Below are positions 15,542 through 20,883 of a stretch of 26,817 nucleotides of DNA, piece by piece. The notes beneath the pieces are model-generated. The model did not search any database. It saw only the letters and a list, made by a program, of their open reading frames with translations, and had not been told where the DNA came from. This DNA is from CAZFLN01 sp964519905 (GTDB taxonomy: Bacteria > Patescibacteriota > Microgenomatia > UBA1400 > UBA1396). The translations under genes and the position numbers were made by a program. The DNA is taken from positions 1-26,817 of the forward strand of contig CAZFLN010000014.1 in assembly GCA_964519905.1 (NCBI GenBank). Reading direction: 5' to 3'. Each line of letters starts with the position of its first letter. Position 1 is the first letter of the stretch.

Positions 15542-15571
15542 GATCCCTGGCTGCAAATGCAGCCAGGGATC
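15542..15571 (-). terminator. 13-bp perfect hairpin after groL (terminator or processing element)
   Basis: GATCCCTGGCTGC (15542-15554) and GCAGCCAGGGATC (15559-15571) pair perfectly around the loop AAAT. It lies 24 nt past the groL stop and 17 nt before the NDK-like gene. On neither strand is it followed by a T-run, so it is not a classic intrinsic terminator. It may stabilise the groSL mRNA 3' end or mark a processing site. Confidence 0.55.
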
Positions 15572-15595
15572 GAAATGTCTTTCTTTACAATTCTC

Positions 15596-17224
15596 TTACA
15601 TCATATCCATACCAGGATGTCCGGCACCGGCGCCAGCTGGAGCCGCAGGCTCCTTCACATCGGTAATCAAAACACGCGTGGTCAAGATGCTCCCAGCAGC
15701 AGAAGCGGCGTTCTTGAGTGCCTGCTTGGCAACCTTGGCTGGATCAATCACGCCTTGCTTGAGCATGTCTCCAAATTCCAGCGTTGTAGCGTTAAATCCG
15801 TATGTGGCATCATCTTTTTCAAGAATGTGACCAATGACCCAACCGCCGTCCATGCCTGAGTTCTCGGCTAATGCACGAACTGGCATCTTGAGAGTTTCTT
15901 CCACCAGGCGAACACCTGCCAGAGAATCTTGATCGGTCATCTTCACGGAAGAGAGCTTCTTCAGTGCCTGCAGGTAAGTAACACCACCACCAGGGATAAC
16001 CCCCTCTTCTATGGCAGCTTTGGTTGCTTCCTTGGCGTCTTTCACGCGCTCTTGCAGTTCTTTGAGTTCAGATTCTGTGGCTGCGCCAACTTGAATCACG
16101 GCAACACCAGAAGAAAGCTTGGCTTTGCGCTCTTGCAGTTTTTCTCGATCGAACTCAGAGGTTGTCTCGAGAGCTTGTGCTTCGATTTGAGCCACGCGAG
16201 CGTCAATATCTTGCTTTGAGCCTGCTCCACCCACAATTCTGGTCGCATCCTTGGTGGCGCGAACAGAGTTGGCTGAACCACAGTGTTCAAGTGTCGCATC
16301 GGTCAATTTCATGCCAACATCACCACTAATCACCGTGGCTCCAGTTAAAACAGCGATGTCATCAAGCATAGCTTTGCGACGATCACCAAACCCTGGAGCT
16401 TTTACAGCCAAAACATTGAATACACCACGCAGTTTGTTGACTACCAGTGTGGCCAAAGCTTCGCCATCGATATCGTCAGCGATAATAACCACATTTTTGG
16501 TGACTTTCATGGCACTTTCCAAGAATGGAACTAAATCTTGAATACTACTGATCTTTTGGTCAGTGATCAAAATTTGTGGACTTTCAATAACGGCTTCCAT
16601 GCGATCTGAATTAGTCACAAAGTAGTGAGAAGCGTAGCCCTTATCGAACTGCATTCCTTCTTTGTGCTCAATCGTAATATCCATGGTCTTACCTTCTTCG
16701 ACCTCGACAATCCCGTCCTTCCCGACAAGCTTCAATGCCTCGGCAATCTTAGCCCCGATAACTTCATTTTGAGCGGAAATAGTGGCAACTTTTACCCAAT
16801 CAGCCTCTTTAACTGGCTTGGCAAGACGATCAATTTCCTCTAGCACGATTCGAACGGCTTCTTCCATCCCGCGGCGGAGCATCATTGGATTGGCACCAGC
16901 AGCAATATTTTTCATGCCTTTTACCACAAACTCTTTCGCCAACAAAGTTGCGGTGGTGGTACCATCTCCAGCTTCATCAGCGGTTTTGGTAGCTGCTTGC
17001 TTCACAAGCTGAGCTCCCATGTTTTCAAAGGGATCTTCCAGAGTAATTTCCTTGGCTACAGAAACACCATCATGCAAAACAGTTGGAGCACCCCATGACT
17101 TATCGAGTGCCACATTGGCTCCGCGAGGCCCCATGGTGGCAACTACGGCATTGGCCAGTTTGGTCACACCGGCTACGAGCTTTTGTTGAGCGTCATCATT
17201 AAATAAAATTTGTTTGGCTGGCAT
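15596..17224 (-). CDS. groL: Chaperonin GroEL (60 kDa)
   Basis: 542 residues, the ATP-driven folding chamber subunit. Diagnostic stretches are ATMGPRGANVALDKSWGAPTV near the N-terminus (nucleotide-binding region), DEAGDGTTTATLLA with the catalytic Asp, the apical-domain VKAPGFGDRRKAMLDDIA, AAIEEGVIPGGGVTYL and ASAAGSILTTRVLI. It ends in a short Gly/Met tail (GAGAGHPGMDMM), the GGM-type tail that lines the cavity floor. Length is normal. GAGGAGG precedes the ATG. It is 26 nt downstream of groS in a standard groSL operon with CIRCE-like control. Confidence 0.98.
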   Translation of the reverse strand: MPAKQILFNDDAQQKLVAGVTKLANAVVATMGPRGANVALDKSWGAPTVLHDGVSVAKEITLEDPFENMGAQLVKQAATKTADEAGDGTTTATLLAKEFVVKGMKNIAAGANPMMLRRGMEEAVRIVLEEIDRLAKPVKEADWVKVATISAQNEVIGAKIAEALKLVGKDGIVEVEEGKTMDITIEHKEGMQFDKGYASHYFVTNSDRMEAVIESPQILITDQKISSIQDLVPFLESAMKVTKNVVIIADDIDGEALATLVVNKLRGVFNVLAVKAPGFGDRRKAMLDDIAVLTGATVISGDVGMKLTDATLEHCGSANSVRATKDATRIVGGAGSKQDIDARVAQIEAQALETTSEFDREKLQERKAKLSSGVAVIQVGAATESELKELQERVKDAKEATKAAIEEGVIPGGGVTYLQALKKLSSVKMTDQDSLAGVRLVEETLKMPVRALAENSGMDGGWVIGHILEKDDATYGFNATTLEFGDMLKQGVIDPAKVAKQALKNAASAAGSILTTRVLITDVKEPAAPAGAGAGHPGMDMM

Positions 17225-17250
17225 AGTAATTCCTCCTCAATTTCTTGTCG

Positions 17251-17556
17251 TTATTTCACTACAGCGATCAAGTCTTCAAACTTGAGCACCTGAATTTCTT
17301 TTCCATCTGCTTTGACTTCATTGCCACCCCACTTTTTGTAGAGCACATGGTCACCAACCTTCACTGGACAGGTAACTTTTGTTCCATGTTCGTTGACAAA
17401 GGAATCGGAAATAGAGACCACGGTTCCAACTTGAGGCTTTTCTTCACCAGCGGTTGGGAGATAAATACCCGAAGCAGTTTGTGATTGTGCCTCTTGTGGT
17501 TCTACAACAACATAGCCCGCAAGTGGTTGAATCTTCTTGACAGTCAATTCTGCCAT
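17251..17556 (-). CDS. groS: Co-chaperonin GroES (10 kDa)
   Basis: 101 residues, the heptameric lid of GroEL. Recognisable are IQPLAGYVVVEPQEAQ, the mobile loop with SGIYLP (about 29-34), the VG.V.. strand region, VKVGDHVLYKKWGGNEVK and the final YLIVLK-like FEDLIAVVK. The loop tripeptide that contacts GroEL (IYL) is intact. Length is usual for the family. AAGGAGAACACT precedes the ATG. It heads the groSL operon; the upstream region holds a promoter, a CIRCE-like inverted repeat and a long leader hairpin. Confidence 0.97.
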   Translation of the reverse strand: MAELTVKKIQPLAGYVVVEPQEAQSQTASGIYLPTAGEEKPQVGTVVSISDSFVNEHGTKVTCPVKVGDHVLYKKWGGNEVKADGKEIQVLKFEDLIAVVK

Positions 17557-17588
17557 AGTGTTCTCCTTGGTGTTTTTCTCTGTAAATA

Positions 17589-17630
17589 TCTGACCTGAGC
17601 AGGTGGAGTAGATATCACTCCGCGGTCAGA
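17589..17630 (-). promoter_or_regulatory. Nested hairpin in the groS leader
   Basis: TCTGACC and GGTCAGA (17589-17595 with 17624-17630) form a 7-bp outer stem. Inside it GGAGT/ACTCC (17605-17609 with 17617-17621) forms a 5-bp inner stem. It lies in the transcribed leader between the promoter and the Shine-Dalgarno, 33 nt before the start codon. It could be an mRNA-stability or temperature-sensing element; no known RNA-thermometer family is recognised. Confidence 0.4.
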
Positions 17631-17631
17631 A

Positions 17632-17658
17632 CTAGCACTTATACTAATTGGTTGCTAA
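17632..17658 (-). promoter_or_regulatory. CIRCE-like operator of groSL
   Basis: TTAGCAACC-N9-AAGTGCTAG on the minus strand matches the CIRCE consensus TTAGCACTC-N9-GAGTGCTAA at 14 of 18 positions with the exact 9-nt spacer. It overlaps the promoter: the -10 TAGTAT lies in the spacer. This suggests repression by an HrcA-type regulator, which is not encoded in the window. Confidence 0.65.
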
Positions 17659-17669
17659 CCAGATGTCAA
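17641..17669 (-). promoter_or_regulatory. groSL promoter
   Basis: A perfect TTGACA (17669-17664), a 17-nt spacer and TAGTAT (17646-17641). The predicted start near 17634 falls in the right half of the CIRCE-like repeat, the usual geometry for HrcA control. Confidence 0.7.
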
Positions 17670-17733
17670 GACCTCTCACAACATCCATTTTTAATTTATG
17701 AGCTCAATACTACAAGACGAAAGGAACAAAACA

Positions 17734-18432
17734 CTATCTAATTTTGTTGTTCTTTTGAAAAACCTGCACATATTGTTCTAAAATGCCTGTCAGTTCTTCT
17801 GGAGACACATTAGAGTACAGACTTCCATCTACCGGAGTAATAGTAGTTTCACCATCAGAAACAAAATCTATTGTAGCTAAAACTCTTGCATTCCCAAATT
17901 CAGTGATTTTAAGATGCTGTCCAAATCCATAACCAGAAGAATTTGGGTCACGCACCCACTTCATTCCTGTTGAGCTTTGCTCAAAAAAACGAACTACATA
18001 CTGGCGATCTGCAACACTGATCAAGGTTTCTTTAGGATGTGATATGTTTAAAAATTCGCTCTCGACTTGCTCACTCGTCCCCAGCCACACAAAAAAGTCA
18101 TGAAAGGGAAGATTTGTGTTTAATGAAAGTTCGCCAATATAACCGGCTTGCGTCGCTCTTTGAATGTACTCAGCATTTTTTAACGCTACTTGTTCTTGTA
18201 AACCATATCTCTTTTGCGCTCGAGCTGTTTCTTTCACTTTTTCCGCTTTTTCTTCAATACTCTCCACACCTAAAGCAGAAAGGATCGTTCTCAAAGTATT
18301 GAGGTCACTACTCACTTCGTTCCAGGAAGGAATATCTTTCCCTCTTGAATGAGCTGCAGTGGAAATGACTTCTGAAGCCCTTGTTGGACGAATACTTCGT
18401 TCTATTTCTATTGATGTTGATAAAACAGACAT
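17734..18432 (-). CDS. Hypothetical protein between tRNA-Cys and groSL
   Basis: An unrecognised protein of 232 residues from the second of two adjacent ATG codons (18430-18432). The first (18433-18435) would give 233. The second is preferred because the -10 box TACAAT ends exactly 6 nt before it, the spacing seen at other genes here. Residues about 35-95 form a long charged helix (VESIEEKAEKVKETARAQKR). The second half is mixed, with aromatic-rich strands (FHDFFVWLG, YVVRFFEQSS, MKWVRDP) and an SPEELTGILEQYVQVFQ helix at the end. There are no cysteines, signal peptide or membrane helix. Codon use is AT-rich relative to groSL. No Shine-Dalgarno is present. Confidence 0.72.
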   Translation of the reverse strand: MSVLSTSIEIERSIRPTRASEVISTAAHSRGKDIPSWNEVSSDLNTLRTILSALGVESIEEKAEKVKETARAQKRYGLQEQVALKNAEYIQRATQAGYIGELSLNTNLPFHDFFVWLGTSEQVESEFLNISHPKETLISVADRQYVVRFFEQSSTGMKWVRDPNSSGYGFGQHLKITEFGNARVLATIDFVSDGETTITPVDGSLYSNVSPEELTGILEQYVQVFQKNNKIR

Positions 18433-18438
18433 CATCGA

Positions 18439-18466
18439 ATTGTATCAAAGCACATCGTATGTGCAA
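18439..18466 (-). promoter_or_regulatory. Promoter of the 232-residue hypothetical, predicted leaderless
   Basis: TTGCAC (18466-18461), a 16-nt spacer and TACAAT (18444-18439). The -10 ends 3 nt before the first ATG and 6 nt before the second, so transcripts should start at or next to the start codon. It sits in the 47 nt between tRNA-Cys and the gene. Confidence 0.55.
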
Positions 18467-18482
18467 GTAAAGAAAAATAATG

Positions 18483-18556
18483 AGCCACGGGCGGGACTCG
18501 AACCCGCGAATCCGAGGTTTTGCAGACCTGGCCATTGACCACTCTGGTACCGTGGC
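18483..18556 (-). tRNA. trnC: tRNA-Cys (anticodon GCA)
   Basis: A 74-nt cloverleaf. The acceptor stem GCCACGG/CCGTGGC pairs perfectly. The T stem is GCGGG/CCCGC with loop TTCGAGT. The anticodon loop CTGCAAA has GCA in the centre on an AGGT/ACCT stem, with one C-C mismatch at the outer pair. The D arm CCA/TGG holds GTGGTCAA. The discriminator base is U, the classic cysteine identity element. CCA is not encoded (the 3' sequence runs T-CAT), so it must be added after transcription. Confidence 0.95.
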
Positions 18557-18569
18557 GACTCGTTGGTTG

Positions 18570-18575
18570 ATTATA
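18570..18575 (-). promoter_or_regulatory. -10 element of the tRNA-Cys promoter
   Basis: A perfect TATAAT, 13 nt upstream of the tRNA 5' end, with no convincing -35. It is divergent from the ldh -10 box at 18598; both promoters share the 53 bp between the two genes. Confidence 0.5.
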
Positions 18576-18597
18576 CCCGAACTCGCTCAATTTGCGG

Positions 18598-18603
18598 TAC
18601 ACT
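18598..18603 (+). promoter_or_regulatory. -10 element of the ldh promoter, predicted leaderless
   Basis: TACACT ends exactly 6 nt before the ATG at 18610. No good -35 and no Shine-Dalgarno are seen, which fits a leaderless transcript. Confidence 0.45.
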
Positions 18604-18609
18604 GATTCC

Positions 18610-19539
18610 ATGCGTCTCGCTTTTTCTCATCGTAGCTCTTTCACTGTTGGAATCGTTGGCACCGGCAAGGTTGGTATGACGGCTGCATACACATTATTAC
18701 TCCAAGGCGTACCCACGCACTTAATTCTCCTGGGGCGGGATCGACAAAAAGTAGAAGGGGAAAAGCTGGATCTTGATCATAGTCTCCCTTTTCTTTCTGA
18801 CTGCGAGATTACCGCCACCGATGACTATGCAGATCTCCAGCCCTGCGATGTCATTTTGTTTACTGCCGGAGCGGCCCAAGAGCCAGGAGAAACACGCCTC
18901 CAGTTGGCCGAAAAAAATCTCGCTTTAGTTGCGGATTTGATTCCGAGAATTCAACATCACGCTCCGACTTCTGTGTTAGTCATGGTCACCAATCCGGTCG
19001 ATGTTTTGACCCAAAAAGCGGCGGAAATCTGCAACGATTTCTCAGGCCGAGTGTTTGGAACGGGCACACTTCTCGACACCGCTCGACTCCGCTGGCACCT
19101 GTCTCAAAGTCTGAATGTACATCCTCGCAGCATTCACACGTATTTGCTTGGAGAACATGGTGACTCTTCCTTCCCTACCTACTCCAGTGCCACTATCGGT
19201 GGGCAGCCACTGAACTCTTTCCCCAATTTTTCAGCCGAACTGGGAGCTGAGGCAGTCGAGAACGCCCGACAAGCTGCATATAAAATTATTCAAGGAAAAG
19301 GGGCGACATTCTATGCCATTGGCACTGTCGTCAGTCAGCTCCTCAAGACAATTCAGCAAGATTCTCGCAGCGTTTTGCCGGTCAGTGTTCCATTGCAAGG
19401 AGAGTATGGTTTGAGAGATGTATCGTTGAGTGTTCCGTGCATTGTGGGTCGTCGTGGCGTCCAGCAGATTTTACAAGTCCCGCTCAGTCGTGAAGAAGCA
19501 ATCGGACTGCAAAAAAGTGCAGAGCAATTGAGCATGTAA
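18610..19539 (+). CDS. ldh: L-lactate dehydrogenase family protein
   Basis: 309 residues of the LDH/MDH family, reducing pyruvate to lactate or a related 2-oxoacid. Visible are the dinucleotide loop GTGKVG (17-22), the active-site loop AAQEPGETR with Gln90 (the LDH-type residue; MDH has Arg) and Arg96, NPVDVLT, LDTAR (Asp156, Arg159) and the catalytic His183 in GEHGDSSFP. At the end of the second strand the usual Asp that holds the NAD ribose is replaced by Gly42, followed by Arg43 (ILLGRDR). This resembles NADP-dependent members such as chloroplast MDH. The ATG at 18610 is chosen because a TTG six codons upstream overlaps the -10 box. The gene is likely monocistronic and is the only carbon-metabolism gene here. 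Confidence 0.9.
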   Translation: MRLAFSHRSSFTVGIVGTGKVGMTAAYTLLLQGVPTHLILLGRDRQKVEGEKLDLDHSLPFLSDCEITATDDYADLQPCDVILFTAGAAQEPGETRLQLAEKNLALVADLIPRIQHHAPTSVLVMVTNPVDVLTQKAAEICNDFSGRVFGTGTLLDTARLRWHLSQSLNVHPRSIHTYLLGEHGDSSFPTYSSATIGGQPLNSFPNFSAELGAEAVENARQAAYKIIQGKGATFYAIGTVVSQLLKTIQQDSRSVLPVSVPLQGEYGLRDVSLSVPCIVGRRGVQQILQVPLSREEAIGLQKSAEQLSM

Positions 19540-19558
19540 GAAACGATTGTCAGGCTCC

Positions 19559-19586
19559 TTGAACTTTTCCTCAGACCGACTATACT
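19559..19586 (+). promoter_or_regulatory. Promoter of the 98-residue membrane protein
   Basis: TTGAAC (19559-19564), a 16-nt spacer and TATACT (19581-19586). The predicted start near 19593 leaves a leader of about 35 nt with a strong AAAAGGAG Shine-Dalgarno, unlike the leaderless genes nearby. Confidence 0.7.
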
Positions 19587-19628
19587 GGTACTGACTACAA
19601 GAAAAGTGGTTTAAAAGGAGTATGTAGT

Positions 19629-19925
19629 ATGTTCAAATCACCGTTGGTCCTGCCCCTGACGCTGATCTTTGCCGGTGCCTTGGCACTCATGGCAATTTTG
19701 GGAATTATTCCCGCAGAGTTCTTGAGATTATGGCCAATTATTTTCGTCGTACTCGGTTTTGTGGGACTCGTGTCTCTCAGTTCTGAAGAATTAGCAGCCG
19801 ACCTCGGCACTTCTAAAAAAGCAAAAGCCAAACCAGCTGTAAAAGCGGTGAAAGCTCCAGCAAAGAAAGTTGCTGCCAAAAAAGTAGCAACCAAGTCAAC
19901 GAAAAAAACAACACGAAAGCGTTAA
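19629..19925 (+). CDS. Two-helix membrane protein with histone-H1-like Lys/Ala tail
   Basis: 98 residues with two hydrophobic helices: about 5-27, and about 33-50 containing LWPIIFVVLGFVGLV. The helical pair resembles the small LiaI/LiaF-type transmembrane module (DUF5668-like), though that assignment is tentative. After a short acidic linker (SSEELAADLG) the last 37 residues are Lys/Ala/Pro/Thr repeats (KAKPAVKAVKAPAKK and similar) with 16 Lys or Arg, resembling histone H1 C-terminal tails. AAAAGGAG lies 8 nt before the ATG. It has its own promoter and a terminator 14 nt after its stop. The tail may bind DNA, RNA or acidic phospholipid on the inner face of the membrane; that is inference from composition. 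Confidence 0.85.
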   Translation: MFKSPLVLPLTLIFAGALALMAILGIIPAEFLRLWPIIFVVLGFVGLVSLSSEELAADLGTSKKAKAKPAVKAVKAPAKKVAAKKVATKSTKKTTRKR

Positions 19926-19938
19926 ATCGCTCGTGAAG

Positions 19939-19964
19939 AAAACTGGCCCGCAAGGGCCAGTTTT
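19939..19964 (+). terminator. Intrinsic terminator after the 98-residue gene
   Basis: An 11-bp perfect stem AAAACTGGCCC/GGGCCAGTTTT (19939-19949 with 19954-19964) with loop GCAA and a T4 end. It separates the membrane-protein gene from cmk and is near symmetric, so it could act on both strands. Confidence 0.8.
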
Positions 19965-19977
19965 CGTAGAAAAACAC

Positions 19978-20027
19978 AAAGAGACTTTGCTCTTTCGGCC
20001 CACTGTCCAGGCTGGAATCACCGAAAG
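19978..20027 (+). promoter_or_regulatory. cmk leader with two mutually exclusive stems
   Basis: AAAGAG (19978-19983) can pair with CTCTTT (19990-19995). Alternatively CTTTCGG (19992-19998) can pair with CCGAAAG (20021-20027). The two stems share 19992-19995, so only one can form. The second one ends in the Shine-Dalgarno area (AAGGAAGG) just before the cmk ATG. This is a switch-like layout; no known riboswitch class is recognised and no clear promoter is seen for cmk. Confidence 0.35.
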
Positions 20028-20034
20028 GAAGGCT

Positions 20035-20754
20035 ATGCCACAATCATTTCAAATTGCTATCGACGGACCAGTCGCCGTTGGAAAAAGTTCAGCCGCTCGT
20101 ATTCTAGCCCAACGGCTTGGCTTCCTCTATGTCGATACCGGAGCCATGTACCGTGCCACGGCTTTGCTGGCACTTCGTAACGAAATTGACCCAGAAGATG
20201 AAGATGCCGTTGCAAAACTCCTCTTGTCCCACACCATTACGCTGGCACCACCACAAGGGTCTCAAAATGATGGTCGAAAAATTACGGTTTTTTTGGATGA
20301 TGAAGACGTTTCGTGGATAATTCGAACTGAAGAAGTCAGCCAAGCTTCATCTAAGGTGGCACAACATGTGCGCGTTCGCGAGAGACTGGTTGAGCAACAA
20401 CAGGCCATAGCCTCCACACAAAACGTAGTTATGGAAGGCCGAGACATTACCTTCCGCGTACTCCCAAACGCTCAACTCAAAATCTTTCTTACTGCCAGTC
20501 CAGAACAACGCGCCCAGTGGCGACTCACCGAGCTCTTGGATTCCGGACAAGATGTTTCTCTGGAAACAGTTATCAAAGAACTCGAAGAGCGTGACTACCG
20601 AGACATGCATCGAGCTGTCGACCCGCTCCACGTGGCCGAGGATGCGTGGAACTTTGATCGTTCACCGTATACACTAGAAGAAACAATCGACCAAATCGAA
20701 CAAAAGGCCCGTGAGTTATGGCAGAACCAATCACTCCCAACCGAAGAAACGTAA
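20035..20754 (+). CDS. cmk: Cytidylate kinase
   Basis: Phosphorylates CMP and dCMP with ATP. 239 residues from ATG 20035, preceded by AAGGAAGGCT; the frame is open upstream but would include the terminator hairpin. Motifs are the P-loop GPVAVGKSS, LGFLYVDTGAMYRA (NMP-binding), VVMEGRDITFRVLPNA, the LID-type segment EQRAQWRLTE, ERDYRDMHRAVDPL and a C-terminal ETIDQIEQKARELW helix. Length is normal. The family usually has GRDIGT.V; here GRDITFRV, a small variation. A 44-residue ORF starts within its last 37 bases. Confidence 0.95.
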   Translation: MPQSFQIAIDGPVAVGKSSAARILAQRLGFLYVDTGAMYRATALLALRNEIDPEDEDAVAKLLLSHTITLAPPQGSQNDGRKITVFLDDEDVSWIIRTEEVSQASSKVAQHVRVRERLVEQQQAIASTQNVVMEGRDITFRVLPNAQLKIFLTASPEQRAQWRLTELLDSGQDVSLETVIKELEERDYRDMHRAVDPLHVAEDAWNFDRSPYTLEETIDQIEQKARELWQNQSLPTEET

Positions 20755-20852
20755 AGCCAGTCGAAGAGAGACAAAAGCGAGGTCGCTGGGTCGTGCCGGT
20801 CTTGCTCGTGTTCACTGTTTTGATAGCAATGTGGTTCTGGTCTCAGTACTAG
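20718..20852 (+). CDS. 44-residue single-pass membrane protein overlapping the end of cmk
   Basis: An ATG at 20718 opens a 44-residue frame that overlaps the cmk 3' end by 37 nt and stops at TAG 20850-20852. The N-terminal half is polar and basic (PNRRNVKPVEERQKRGR). Residues 24-42 form one hydrophobic helix (WVVPVLLVFTVLIAMWFW), ending SQY. A weak GTGAG precedes the start. Charge distribution predicts a cytoplasmic N-terminus. Overlap with cmk suggests translational coupling. The function is unknown. Confidence 0.6.
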   Translation: MAEPITPNRRNVKPVEERQKRGRWVVPVLLVFTVLIAMWFWSQY

Positions 20853-20853
20853 G

Positions 20854-20883
20854 AAAAAACAAATAGTTCCAATAGGAAACTAT
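20854..20883 (-). terminator. Terminator of PBP1A overlapping its stop codon
   Basis: On the minus strand ATAGTTTCC-TATT-GGAACTAT forms an 8-bp stem with one bulged T, followed by TTGTTTTTT. The PBP stop codon TAG (20882-20880) is within the stem. On the plus strand there is no T-run, so it serves the minus strand only. Confidence 0.65.

Noticed and set aside
17734..17765. AACAAAA/TTTTGTT stem at the end of the 232-residue gene as a terminator
   Set aside because: The stem is all A/T apart from one G/C pair per arm, and the U-run is poor; it is too weak to call.
19933..20034. Upstream extension of cytidylate kinase
   Set aside because: It would translate through a strong terminator hairpin; the family starts just before the P-loop, and a good Shine-Dalgarno precedes ATG 20035.
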